64,000 nucleotides of DNA. Origin: Isoetes taiwanensis (lineage: Eukaryota > Streptophyta > Lycopodiopsida > Isoetales > Isoetaceae). Of this stretch, positions 10,934-23,590 are shown one piece after another. The stretch covers positions 197,814-261,813 of the forward strand of contig JAJEKV010000058.1 in NCBI GenBank assembly GCA_021234155.1, given 5' to 3'. The notes under the pieces are model-generated. The model was not told the origin of the DNA. It searched no databases and worked only from the letters and a program-made list of their open reading frames with translations. The position numbers and the translations under genes were made by a program. Each line of letters begins with the position of its first letter. The first letter of the stretch is position 1.

Positions 10934-13900
10934 GCATCTATGACTTCATGATGCTTTGACCTCATGCTCTTTACTTTGGGATTTATTAGGAACATTTCAT
11001 ACTTATAATTTTGTTTTACTTCTTTCTACCTATAATTACTAATGCATTCCCTTTATTACTTGTGACTTCCATGCGTGGTACTTCTTCTCTAAATATTAGT
11101 ACCTGCCTCCATGTCTCGCCAAGACTTAAGAAGGCACGTGGTTCTAATTTACCTACCAAGGTATCTCTAGATACCTAATCGATACCAAATGCAATGGAAA
11201 AAAAAAAAACCTGTTTTTCTTGAAAAATTGTGTCAAAGTGCTACAGTTGCCGAAGATGGGGGTTCAGGGTACCCTTCGCCGACATGTATTCGCCTCGCCA
11301 TGCATGAACCTCCTTTCGAGCCAATATCTCCACGCCGCATTAATCGCCCCAATGATCGCCCCGCGAACCCTCTTCCGGCCGTCACGCCTCCACCTTCGCC
11401 ACATGCACTGTGGAATAAATTACTAATCGCGATATTTATTAGCCGTAATGACTTAGCTAAACTCTGTTTATATAATCCCAAAACTGCGGGTTTAGCTTAA
11501 ACTCTACACATTTTTCCTCTCATACTTTCAGCGCTTAGCTAAACTAACCCAAACATCATCCCAAAATTTCCTAAGTGCATGTACAACTTAAAAAAAAATA
11601 TTAAGCCAAATTACTATAATTTCTTGTTTTCAATTGTTTCCATTTATTTTAATGGTTTTCTTTTAGAAAAACATTCTAAAATAATGCTAACTAGCAAAGT
11701 CTAGGGCTCACATTTATTTATAATGCTAGAGACTAAACTACTTAATCATATATTTATTATAAACCTGAATCATATTAAATTTTAAACTAGCCGGAATTCA
11801 TTCTAAAAGTTTCTATGGTTTAGCTAAATATAAAATTTCCTCAATTATCTTACTTTCTAGCGCTTGGCTAAAGAGCCTGTGGTTGAAAGTACCCAAAAAA
11901 GTTAAGTTTAAAATTATTATTTTTCTCAATTTTTTTCATTTACTTTTAGCTTTACCTCTCCAAAATGTGCTAAAAATCGCCAAATAGCTAAGTTTAGCTC
12001 CTTAAATTATTCCATGCATGCTGGAACTCACCCCCGCATTCGCCTCTCCCCCATCTACCCTCGAACCTGCATGGGCTCACACAAGTCTTGCATCCGCTAG
12101 GCCCTCGAGATAGCCATCATGGCCCAACGTCCACGTGACCACGCCAGACGGCCACCTAATCGCTACCAAATCTAGCCCTATTAGTCCATGTTCGCCACTC
12201 ATCTCATGTGTACTAAATCAATCGCGAATTACCCTAATCCAACTCGCCTTTTACTCTTCTCCTCACAATTGGGAGACATATTTGGGTGGAAACGCCTAAT
12301 AATTGGGGAAGAGGCCCCATCATTCCCAAGATGGGGCTTCAAAAGGGGAGCAGGAATGCTATCTTCGACCAAAATCCCCTCGATCGGTTCAAAGGTTTGC
12401 TCGTCTACCCTTATGTATAGTCTAAGCTCCATCCATCTCGCCTTTGCGCTAGCCTAAGTTCGCCATCTAAGCTCATGATCCCTTCATTTGGCTTCATTTG
12501 GCTTATTCTGATCTCTTGTTAAATTGTAGCCATGGACAGCTTGAGGAAGACCCTGTGCTCCACCATATCGAAACCGCCTCCCTTCCTACCAAGAAGAGAG
12601 AGTGTCAAATCAAGACCTCTTGCCTCCTTCACACTAAAAACGCCCCAGGACGCTTTCCGAAATTTATGATGCATCAGTTCAAACCTCGCTGTTGAAGTCA
12701 CACCGTGAGATTATCGACAAGTGCAAAGACGCCAAGGATGATAATGACATGGTCTAATCGCCAGGTGACCGATGTCAAGGTGACGTTAAGTTTGAGAGCC
12801 CGGCTAATCCCTAATGACCTATTTGTCGCCGCCAAAATGGACGCTACATAACTAATCTATAGCCCTCTTATATGCCCTAAGTACCTACCGGCCAAGACCC
12901 TATTAGAAGGGTTGTTTGTTTTTATTTTGTAATGCTAAACTTCATAAGGCAATTTGTAAACATGTAATTTCCTATGATATGTAATTTCCTCAAGACATCC
13001 CTAAGATGCTTGTTTGTGTACTTAACATTGCTTTTGTATTCACCGTATGATTACTGTTATGTCCATATAAGCCCTAAACATTAAAAGACAACTTAAGTCC
13101 TCATCCTTTTGCACAATGATTGGTAGCAATTTATTTCTATTCTTCTATGGTCTCATCCTAATCATAAGCATCCTTCCGCATCAATGGATTCTATCCACTA
13201 GTGTGTACACAAATACACACCCACATGCCGTGATAACTACATACACTTCATCGCTTGTATTCAAAGATAGTGTCGGCGCTGCCTAATTCTATCAAGAATA
13301 CCAAAAGTATGTTAATAAAAGTGTAAGCACAACATTTCTATACTCAAAGTTGCCGGCCAGATATTTCGTGCGTGCACTCCATGTTCTAAAGAAGCCCCCT
13401 CGGCCCATGCCCCCTTGCCGTATGCGCAAGAGATTAGGCATCCACTCCAATCTCAACCATCTCAATATGACCGCATTGTCAATTGCCCCGACTTCATCAT
13501 TTCCTCGGCCCCTCGCGGTTTGTCAGCCGCCGCATAATTTATCCAGCCTTGTATCCATCCTCAAAAAAGTTAGCTAATGGATTGAATGTTTTTGGTTGCC
13601 GCAAGGTCCCATCTCTTCAAAGGTGAACTGATGTTTGCAACTTTAGTAAGATGTAGGCCTGACCAGTGGGATGCAAAATTTCTCTATGTTAATTGATTGA
13701 GGATGCAACCCATCTCCCTCACATAAAGTGTGTGTTCAAGATTGCAACCTATGTCCAGTTATTTGTGTTTGAGGGGCTACCATGCTATCATGATCCTACT
13801 GCCTTCTAGGTACTGTATAATCCCCACTTTTCTTTGATTCCCCGGCCGCTTCTCAAGCATACATAAGTTCCCCACCGTCATCATCCTTCTCCAATGACGC

Positions 13901-16900
13901 GGCTCGGCCTTTGCCTTGCCTTTGTCTCATCCCGCTCCAGCAGCTAACCTCCTATCTTTGGTATTCTCATTCATTGGTCTTTGGCACTCAAAGATGGCTT
14001 TCACCCCGATTGGCCCGGCCGATACATAAATGCCCCTCGCCCTTTCCGGTGCTCTCCTCATACAAAGCTTCGCCATTCCTACTTTCCCTCTCTAACCCTG
14101 CTTTGCAGCTAAACTCCGTCAAATACCGGGCTTCTCTTCTTTTTTCAGCCCTCCTCCGGTTGTCTCCACTTTCTTAAGGGCAAATTGTCGCTCTTCAGCC
14201 TCTCAGCCTCCTCCCTTCTTTGCCTTCTCTCTCACCAAGTAGTGTGCTTGATAGAATCTATCGGCCGCTTAATGTGCACTTTTCCATGCAAGCTAGGTGC
14301 AATGTCCCTCCTCCCTCCTTTGTTGCATCTTCTCAGGCTTTGACTTGGAGCTACAACTTGGGATGATTTGTTGGGCATGAAGTAGGTCTTGCCGTTGGTC
14401 TATGGAGTAGGACTTTGGTCGTGATTGTTCCTAAGCTATCCTCCTGCGACGATCACATACTGTGCGACATGCTCCCTCCCATTGTCAACCTCTCAGATGC
14501 TGAAATCCTCCAAAGTTCAATCCTTGGTCACATGGTTATTCCATTGCCTCATTCCCATCAACTTCATCCATTAGTGAAGCCTGCTTGTCGCAGCTGCACA
14601 ACTGGGACAACAATCCATCTTCAATTCCAACTCCACTTGCCGGTTGGTCAAGTAGTGGTGTTAAGTAATACAAACTTCCTCCCCGAAAGCAAAATTATCG
14701 CTTCCTTTCCGTGCACCACCTTTGTTGGATTGAATGGCCATGTCCCCTGTGAGCCATAAAACCAGCCTTTATATTCGAAATTGTTAGTCCTCAAGAGCTA
14801 TGGACATAGATATCAATTCGCTTATGCCTTCCTCTAGGTTCGCACTGCTTTGATCATGTATTCTCGCCTCACCCTTGAAAGTCGCCTTGAATGGCGCAGC
14901 CAAGAAACATCTAGTGGCTACAAAATTCTCTCATGTGATGTATGTATAGGTAATAGTGCAAAATGTATTCCCATGTCTTTGGTCAAGCAAATGACATCCG
15001 GGCCCACATGGCTTCCATGCCCATCAAGCAAGATCGTGATATAGTCTTTAGGTGATACTCCTCCGTGCACTCTAGATCGAAGTGGGACAACTAAGACTTA
15101 AAGAGTTCCTACTTGTCATTCAAGCTATTGTCGACGCCTTGAATTGCTCCCTCCTCACACCGCTAGTGTTGTCCTCGCTTCTTCTCATCCTAGTTCCCTT
15201 TGAAAATGTACATACTAGGTAATTTAAAACCCTCGTGATTGACACACACTACAATATTGTAACCCATTACCTCATATTCATGACCAGCTCACTAACCCTA
15301 TTCTCACCTTTCCTCAAGAATTATCTTTCAGGCCCTAATCCTTCCCAAATTTTGGATCCCTTGGCCTCCCACCGTGATTCCGCATTCTTGAAGGGGGGTT
15401 AAACTCATCATATATTTCTTCTTTCAAGCCCTGCGGTAGAACCTATCCAAGTTTTCATGATTCATAGCCCTAGCACGTGACATTACCTAGAGTTTCCTCG
15501 CAGACTCCCCGGTGGGAGAGATTTGTGATGCATGCTTACTTGAAGAGTTTCCAATTATTTTCCACCTAGAACACCTTCAATGTTGGATTGTTCTCCTGGC
15601 CGTGTCTACAAAGACGCCTTTACCAAGCTAGGTCACACCTTATCTCCTCGCTCGCCTCCCTATGACCCAAGTAATCCACAAAGCCTTTTCTTGGGACTGT
15701 GATATTAGGATCTCGTATTGTCTCTCCATCTTGTGGGAAATTCGGCCCATACAATCAGCCTCTCATGGGATGATTCCCGGGATACCGCATCATCTAGAAG
15801 CTTCCCAAATTGAATACTATGTTCACTCACCTCATCAAGAGCGCCTAGCACTTCCCTTCTCCGCCCATTGGCCTTTTGCTGGCTTCCTCACATTATAGCT
15901 CCCGGCCACCGCCCCGAGATTCTTTTCTTTGATTTGGGGCACACAAACTCGCTTGCGTGCCGGGCATCAGGGTCTACTGCGGACTAGAGTTGTAGCATCA
16001 ATCCTCGCCGCCTCAGTAGACACCATTGGGTCTAGCTTTTGGCAAAAGCAGGGTTCAATTGAGACCCGCTCTAAACTTTGCGCTTGTGCACGCAATTTCT
16101 TTGATCCTCCACAATCACACCGATTTCCCCATCCTCATTTGCATGCATTGGGCTTTTGAATTTGGCGCGACAAATTCCCCAAAATTTCCCTAAGATTGAA
16201 TCATGCCTCGGAATGGGCATGTTTGGGGTTCCTAGGTGCGCCATGGTGGGGTAATTGAGCCATGGCTTCTAGGCTCGCCAAGACGCATACCCGGTGGTCG
16301 CTCAGTGGGGAATGTGGGATGCATGCCTGTGCGGCTTTTTTATACCACAGGCACGGGTATCGCCCATGGACGCAACCATACCCTACTTATCTTCTAAATA
16401 AAGAAACCAATTCGCCGCCTTCATCTTTTAGCATGCTTAATTCTCTTTGAATGGAAGTTGAGTTCCTGACATACATATCCCTTCATACGAAATATTTAAT
16501 ATTTCGCCTTGGAAAAATTGTACTTCATTTTAATCTTGTTTTTCCTTGTAATTTATTTATATATTAATGGCCTCTCTCACGTCGGTATAGCTCAATTATG
16601 GTCAATAACATGAATTATGATCCCATCTTAGATGCAGCCTTCTAAATGCAATTTTGATGCAATTTCTTATAAGAAGGCTACATTTCACACTTCATATACC
16701 TCTGCCTATATAAAAAATTTTAGCTATTAAATTGCATATTTTGTTGGGCTTCTCGCAGCTCTTCTCTATAACTCATAGGCCATTTATTACATGAAGTAAT
16801 TTATGTCTCTAGGCATATGTTGTTTTCTTTTAACATGTACTTCAAAATAGTCCTATCTTTCACTTCACCTACCTATTACGATTATTCAACAATTCATTGC

Positions 16901-17276
16901 CTAATATATCTAACATCCTAGAGCTATCAAATTTTTACATTATTCTATTTGTCGACATATACAAATCTTCGTTTCCTCTATGCCCTTCCACGAGGGCAAC
17001 CCTTTGTGTGATAGCACCTTATTCTTCTAGCTACTCAATGATGACGTTTTAGAAGTCATTGTCTTTTTGAATGCTTACCTTTATCATTTTTCTTCTCGCT
17101 ACCCCTCAATGATGATGTTTAAGAAGTCATTGTATTTTTGAATGCTTCACCTTTTACACTATATTGTCTTATTCGCTTTGATAGTGCTTATATTGCAAAT
17201 CTCAATGCTAAACATGAAATTCAATTATGTTTTATCTTTTACTATTACATGGCGACGACGACAACCGGCGGCTTAA
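10934..17276. other. Long stretch without a recognisable gene
   Basis: From 11440 to 12010 the words TTAGCTAA, TTAGCTAAG and their complements recur at least six times, suggesting a decayed MITE or transposon end. From 12010 to 16450 the plus strand is C-rich with short open frames (for example 14415-14759) that match no family I know. A direct duplication of about 55 bp, period about 70, lies at 17028-17085 and 17098-17152 (CAATGATGA, AAGTCATTGT, TTTTTGAATGCTT). I see no intact gene, tRNA or defined TE here. Confidence 0.45.
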
Positions 17277-18110
17277 TTCGGCGGCTTAATCATGCCATTA
17301 AAGACCCTCAAGTCTATATAGCAAAAAGATGTAACAATATGAATCCAAATAAATTAGTCGAAGGCACCACTATCTACAAGGGTCTCTAAAATATCACTTC
17401 TTTCCTTCCAAAACTCCCTAATAATGTAGGAACTAAGAACTTGGTGCTAAAAAGCTTCGCCATAGTATTTCCAATTGCCGAATTTGCATCTTAAGTGTTC
17501 ATATGCAGTGCACTCCAAAACATAATGAGACTCGGACTCGATCTTAGGATCAAAGCAGCTCGGGCAATGTCGCCCATGGCGTGGAGTGTCATACCAACAC
17601 CCTGTCTCAATGTGAAGATGGTGAGAAGATGTCCTGAGACTAGAGATACAAAGCCTCTTGTTCCTGTTTATGTTGGAAAGCAAATAAGATTGTTCTTTAT
17701 ACTCAATTTGGAGAGGGTGTGCACTTGTGCGAATCGAGACAATGAGTCTATGTTTTTTCATAAGCAAATGGGTAGGCAGGTAGTGTTGCAGAACCCGTTC
17801 TAATGTGGGATTTAGGTGGTACAGGTAATGTGATGTCTTGACCTGTTCAAGAGCATTGGCATCCCAAAGCTTGCCGAGGAATTAAGCGTCAAGGTACTGC
17901 CTCAAACTATGGTGATCTACTTCTGCAACTTTTCTCTTGCACATTCCATCTGACCAGCCATCGAGCTCTCTTCTTCCTCCAGCATGCCTTAAGGTTGTGG
18001 CCTCATTGCTATGGTATAAGCCAGGTTGGAGAGACGAGCATCGTCCATATTGACCACCTTCTGAAAGTAGAGGATGTGGCCCATGGCCCAAGTGGTCTTA
18101 TGGATGTAAA
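17277..18110 (-). mobile_element. LINE copy A, 3' fragment of the non-L1 family
   Basis: The minus strand encodes the RT thumb and C-terminal domain of a LINE, ending in a CCHC knuckle (CPSC, then ESESHYVLEC) around 17530-17580 with the upstream phrase RLIVSIRT. The DNA at 17995-18080 aligns closely with 57957-58040 of LINE copy D (TAAGCCAGGT, CGAGCATC, CCACxTTCTGAAA). The 3' end seems to lie near 17277, where a 13-mer containing AATTCGGCGGCTT is roughly repeated, the likely tail. Strongly 5'-truncated and interrupted by stops. Confidence 0.75.
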
Positions 18111-18672
18111 ACTTCCTTCTTGTCTTATCATCATTACATTGTTTATGCATTACTGGAGAGTAAGAAAATATTTTTATATAGAAAAACCCTAGCCAAGATC
18201 AATTTGATTCAAAATCACCAAATTGTTTTGTTCATATTCATTATCAAAGCATATGGAAAGATAGGAATGCATACACTCATAGCCAATTCATTAATGTAGC
18301 AGATTAATAAGTTCATGGTGCCAGTCCAGTTACACACCTTATCAAGATGGTGCAAAAAGTTGTTAGACCAAACTATGCCAAGTTATTTTTCGTATATGGA
18401 TAGTAGTCAGTTGTTTCTAGTTATTTAAGAATGTAGGGCGCTTCAAAAATACATTGGTAGGTAGATAGAAATTTTAACATCCATGGAGTCCATCAAGCCT
18501 AGTGGTAAGCCTGGATATGGATTTGGACAAATGCAAGGCTGACTACATCCATGAATAAAGTTGAAGTTGCATGCCAATGTTATATTATACCTACATATCA
18601 CCAAAAGTAGAACATAGAGGGTGGATGGTGCAGAAGGAGGGGAGGGAGGAAGGGGGATTTTCAAAGACAATA

Positions 18673-18890
18673 GAATAGATAGATAGTAGTTTTAACGTCA
18701 CGCCACTAAGTAGCATTCAACTGGACATGCGACCACACACCACACTACATTGCTCGATTGGCCCCGCCTAACCATCTTTACATTGGCGCCTCGCTGGGAT
18801 TTGACCCCAACAAAGACCGAAAAGGATCAAGTGGCCTTTAACTCGACCACATTGTCAGGTGTTACCATTAGACCAAAGAAGCTGAAGAAA
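18673..18890 (-). mobile_element. tRNA-derived SINE-like element
   Basis: On the minus strand an A-box-like TGGTCTAATGGTAA (18862-18875) is followed about 55 bases later by a B-box-like GGGGTCAAATCCCAG (18794-18808), then a body and a short (CTAT)n-type tail at 18673-18690. This is the internal pol III promoter layout of plant SINEs. A second tail-like stretch of the same look (TAGGTAGATAGAAATTTTAAC) lies at about 18457-18485, perhaps another truncated copy. No tRNA cloverleaf can be folded cleanly. Confidence 0.5.
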
Positions 18891-18989
18891 ATCAATATCT
18901 CAATCGAGCTAGAAGCCCATAAATGCTAGTAGGGCATGTTCTTCTAGGCCCAGAATGCGGATCCAAAGGCTCAAAAGATGGCACTCTGG

Positions 18990-19130
18990 ATTTCAAGCTA
19001 CTTATTCATGGGAGGTCGAGGTTTGTTGTCAAGGCTCTACTAAGTTTTATTGAATACTTTCTGTAATTTCAAGCTACTTATTCATGGGAGCTGGATGTTT
19101 CTTGTCAAAAATTTGCCAAGTTCTATTGAA
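18990..19130. repeat. Direct duplication of about 80 bp
   Basis: TTTCAAGCTACTTATTCATGG recurs about 80 bases apart (near 18992 and 19067), each followed by a similar TTGTCAA and a CAAGTTTTATTGAA-like stretch. Local tandem duplication in non-coding DNA between two LINE copies. Confidence 0.6.
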
Positions 19131-20699
19131 CATTGTGATATAGCTGACGTCACTTTTTACATGAATTCTAATGAAGAGTGTTGGCATATGATATATAGCC
19201 AGTTTTGTTTGCTGCTTTTTAAGTAGTTGTACGTTCACATATTCTATTACATATTATTATTATTATTATTGTCACGCCTTCGCACCCCGTGTCTATCAAA
19301 AAGTACGTTAAATATTCAAATAACAAGGGCTCACCATAGTAGAGCAAATTTTCAGCCATTTTATATAATGCTAATAGCTCATCTCTCGACTTCAAGTATT
19401 CATATTGTGTAAGCCCAAGTTCTGGGATGGGGGTAAATCTACCGTGATTTGAAAAAAGAGCCACATGTAATATTGTGACTTTCTAATATGATCGAAAAGC
19501 CTAACATCTAATCACGTGTTCTTCATCCTCCACTTGTGCTTCAAAACAACATTGACAAAAGCTAACTCTCTTGGAATCTACTTTCAATCAGAAGAGTGAG
19601 AACTCAGCCTAAGTTTAGCAATTATCTCGACGCTTTTTCCCAAGGCTTAAGCTCCGCCTTTAAGTAGCCTTTGCTCCTCAGAGGCTACCACGTGATTAAC
19701 TTGCCTATAGAAATTTCTTTTTAACCCCAAGATCACCACGCGGGTTACATCTTCTCAGAATACCGCCAATCACAAATGCATCGTAACCCCCACATCTCTG
19801 TGTCCGAGATCATTGAGATCTATACCCCAAAAATGTCACCCAATCCACAAGAGATGATCTACCACCTCGCATGACTGTGAATCGGGATTCTAGCAAAGGC
19901 TCGCCCGTATCCTAATGTCATCCATACTCAGATCCTCGTAATAGGTTAGGTTTGAAATAAATGCTTCTACCTCCAAAGGATATAATCCTCGGCTTCTTCT
20001 AGTAGTATCTCATAGGGAGTTGCAACTTTACCCCCACCTGCACTGCAAATCTCTTCAGACCTCTGCTCACCTCTAGCCACTTTGGTTCTCGCCAAACCGC
20101 CCCCCTAAGCCGACAACCATAAAGTATAACCGCTTGCACCATCACTTTGAACATAAGCCTCTAAGAGACTTCAACTCCAAATGTTCGGGCGCCATAAACC
20201 TAGTGTGGAGTAATACAAAGCACCTGAGACCTCCGCATACCTCGCTTCCCTCGCCTCCCATTGACCAATTTGTAATCATTAGTAAACCTCGATCCCTAAA
20301 TATTTATATATACCGCTTTACTTGTTCCAAAATTTCCCATCCGCATACATCACCAATCAATCTCGAGAGCCAACCACCATAACCTTGCCTTTATTTTTAT
20401 TCTACTACACTGCTTTTTTCGCAGAACCCGCCAAGCACATATAACAAACGCTGTAAAACCCATTTCGCCTTAGATACCAAGCATTCACATCATCGGCCAG
20501 AAGCGGCTTCTGCATGATAATCCCCAACCTCCACTCCTACATCCTCGGCCATCCATGCCTCAAGCTCATCGAGCAAAAGGCCAAAAGTGTAGTGATAAAG
20601 GACACCGCTTCAATTTCTATATTGCTCTCCACCTTCTAATCCATCTAATGGGAATGTGATTCCACCAATACTTTTTCATACAAATGAAAGCAATCGGCC

Positions 20700-21567
20700 A
20701 GAGTGAGAGAGGGTACCACTTCTCCGGCCGTGCTCCCCACTGTGTAATGCAGGCACTCTATCAAATGCTTTCTGCAGAAAAATCAACAAAGCAGCAATTA
20801 TAATGCACACCGCACCCTAGCTCCCTCCCTCGCCATGATGCGCGAAAGTCACTAAGTGGTCCACAAAGGAGTGATCTCGCTGAAACCGCTTTTGGCATAA
20901 GCTCATACCGTGATATCCGCTTCAAGATGAAATTTTTTTTCGGCACAAAATTTCAAAGAGCTAGCCATCACACTACTAATCATAATAGTGCTGAGCATCT
21001 CCAACACAAGTCAATTCTCTCGTGATAGTTACAACTCGCCAAGCACCATTGGTTGGGAAACTCTCTCGTTTCAAGTTAAACACTTCGCCACTTTAGCATG
21101 AAGAACTTCTCTCCCCATTTAAGCATCTCAACGGCAAAACCTTCAGATCATGAGTTTTTCCATTCGGCCATCTTTTGCAAAGATAGCTTAACATCCTCGC
21201 GATCAAATATATCCGCACGCCTCCGTGCTCTAAATCCATAGGAGCCACTGCAATCGTGAGATAAAGTTCACTTCGCATAATCTAGTAACTTCATGTCTAT
21301 CAAATCTCCCGCATGATGCGCTAAGCTAGCTTAGGCCTAAAAAATCTCTAGGAAAATGTTGGAGTTCTGCGGCAAGCTTCTCTTGCCATTCCTTTTCCCA
21401 TATCCTTTTTTTCCTTTTTGTGATCTTCTAAATTTCTTTCTAGCATCCAGCTTTGCATATGACTGGACAGAAAGGGCACGCCTCGCTTCTACACATTCTT
21501 CTTCATCCCACCACCTGCTGGCATTTCTTTCTTTAGGTGCACACCACCTTTTATCTTTCCAAAACAC
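20700..21567 (-). pseudogene. LINE linker and reverse transcriptase remnant (copy B)
   Basis: The linker before the RT is readable at 21337-21567 with SRWWDEEECVEARRA, a typical EN-RT linker phrase. RT motif A is at about 20752-20797: CCFVDF then, after a small indel, KAFDRVP, so the first catalytic aspartate is preserved. Other motifs are too decayed for me to place. The same motif A, better preserved, occurs in copy D at 58848-58893. Confidence 0.65.
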
Positions 21568-21899
21568 TAGAGGCCATCAGATACATCAGATTCATAAGCA
21601 ATGTATTTTTCTACCAAATCTCCCCGACTACCAATATCTTGAAGAGCTTTCTAATTCTATTGCATAATCACGCCTTTTTCCATCCGTGACTTTCTTTACC
21701 TTATCCTCAGTATGCTTTTAATACTTGCTTTGCTCACCTTTAAAGACAGATTGAATTTTAATGCAAAGATGATCCGATTCAAAGTTCTCACTTCCACTCT
21801 AAACTCATCTACGAAGCCTGCTGTGTTCTCCCACTAGATAATCCACTACACACTAGCCCCTTTGTGGTCGAACACAAGTCATGTCGCAAGAGGAGGGAA

Positions 21900-22570
21900 A
21901 TTTAGGTATACCATCTCGTAATTACCATCGTAAGCCTCTCGCAAAGCCGGCTACACAAGATTACCCATATCATTTTCCAATCGTGATCGGGCTCGATAAT
22001 CTTGCCAACCTCGCTAATTTCATCTCATAAGCGATAATTCCTCGCAACCATAAATCTCTTTATCCCTTCCAATTGATACCGCTAGGCCAGCATCCACTCA
22101 TTAAAATCCCCACCAAAAACACTCGTCCTTTCAATTTAAATTCAAAGAATGTCACGCGCGGCAAGATGTATAAATGATCTTCTAGCACACTGACAGTTGT
22201 ATACGTAACTATCCGAGGAGCCGTAAAAATATACCATCAGCAACATAAACCACAGCTGTTCTCTTCTAATTTCTGTGGTAGCCACATGTATTGTTTAAAT
22301 TCATGTTTTGACTACTTTTATCATTTGGGCATACCGGGTCAAGGCCAAGCATAACAGGTAAATGCCACCAAAGCCTCCCCGCCTTCCCCGCTCTTTATAT
22401 TCCACATAATCGACTTATCAAGCAGCAAAACCCTCGTAGATTTCCCAATCTATTAGTCTCATGTTCCCATGTTTCTACAACACAAACAAATCCACCGGCT
22501 TCTAAAATTGATGCAATCGTGAACTTGTTTCCTCGTCACCAAAACCATTAATATTCCATATCATGCACCA
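21900..22570 (-). pseudogene. LINE endonuclease remnant (copy B)
   Basis: Two apurinic-endonuclease signatures are readable on the minus strand: the N-terminal WNINGF at about 22543-22560 (usual WNxxG) and GGDFNE at about 22097-22114 (the catalytic Asp/Asn motif). The spacing of about 440 bases is right for this domain. This enzyme nicks the target site for target-primed reverse transcription. Stops and indels lie between the motifs. Confidence 0.65.
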
Positions 22571-22649
22571 GGGTCCCGAAGTTCCTATTCATCACTCTTA
22601 GCCTTCGTCTGCTTATCCACAACCCGCCTCCTTGAATGTATGCATAAGC

Positions 22650-23400
22650 TTCGCTTCTTTATACGCCAAAGATCTTCTTTGCAATTCTACCCTTTAAATT
22701 CCTCTTGTCGCTAAGCCGTAGCAAATCATCGCTAACCAAAGATTCCCGCCCTTTCAAAGACACTCTTGTTAAACATGACTCTCGCTCCCGAAGCTTGCAA
22801 GCTTTGAAACTTAATTATGATTGGCCTCTGCTTACTCCATTTGTTTTTTCCCACACTAAACAATCGACAAAAACTGTGGATCATGTAGGTGCATTGTATT
22901 CTCAAAAAGTCATTCATGCCTTTTTGTCACATCTACTTCTTTCTTCTCGTGAAGGCCTCACATACCATTATTCATTCGCTTATTAGCGCTGGCTTGCTCT
23001 TTCTCTCATGATACATTGCTAACACAAGATTCTATATGCTCACATTTTTTCTACTTTGTCATCAGCTTCTTCTACTTCTCTCTTTCTCCTCGATCAATTT
23101 TAATCTCTTTCTACATACTCCCCACCATCCCAACTTTTCATCATTTTAATTCAAGATTTGCAAATTTATCACTTCGCTTCACAACATTTTAAATCGCTGT
23201 TTGCGTAGCCGTTCCTCGCTTCATAATGCCAATTTCATAAGCTTCAAACTCCGCCAATTTCACTCTTTGCAATTGACTAACCTTTTCATAGCTTGGAGTT
23301 TTTCCATGTCCCGAAGTCATAACCAGCATCCTCCGCCCCATCTTGACCGCAATTGGGTGAAAAGGGCTTCAATCTTCCATCACCGCTTTTGTCCCATCTA
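22650..23400 (-). pseudogene. LINE ORF1 remnant (copy B)
   Basis: The minus strand carries RPIIIKFQSLQ (about 22800-22835) followed by an ARVMFNKS-like stretch and, further on, a SDKRNLKGRIAKK-like basic tail. This matches the C-terminal domain of L1-type ORF1 proteins (transposase_22 family), an RNA-binding chaperone. Upstream sequence to about 23400 is consistent with a degraded coiled-coil region but is too broken to prove it. It lies directly 5' of the endonuclease, as expected for ORF1. Confidence 0.5.
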
Positions 23401-23590
23401 ATTGGTCGGATTTTGCTATCGAAAAGGGGAAAACCGCGAAAACGGTAAAACGGCTGCCGCTCGTGGCGCCGTCAGAGCGTTTTGCCGACGCATAATTGAC
23501 GATATGTGTATTATATACAGTCATATCTCCATTTGTTGCATTGGAAGGATGTTCTTCCTTCTGAAGCAGCCTATTATGCAGCTTTGCTAA

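Larger units (their letters stand above)
19251..23590 (-). mobile_element. LINE copy B, nearly full-length but decayed
   Basis: A decayed non-LTR retrotransposon read on the minus strand: ORF1 remnants (22650-23400), endonuclease (about 21900-22570), EN-RT linker (21337-21567), RT (about 20700-21000), thumb and C-terminal domain down to 19272, and a (TTA)n tail at 19251-19271. The order is that of a complete element of about 4.3 kb. Frames are broken many times, so it cannot make protein. It belongs to the same family as copies A, C and D, shown by the CCFVDF motif, the C-terminal phrase ELGLTQYEYLKSRDELLALY and the WWDEE linker. Confidence 0.8.

Noticed and set aside
14415-15044. Two neighbouring plus-strand frames (114 and 64 codons) as exons of a gene
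   Set aside because: No family match, no convincing splice sites and no conserved motif.
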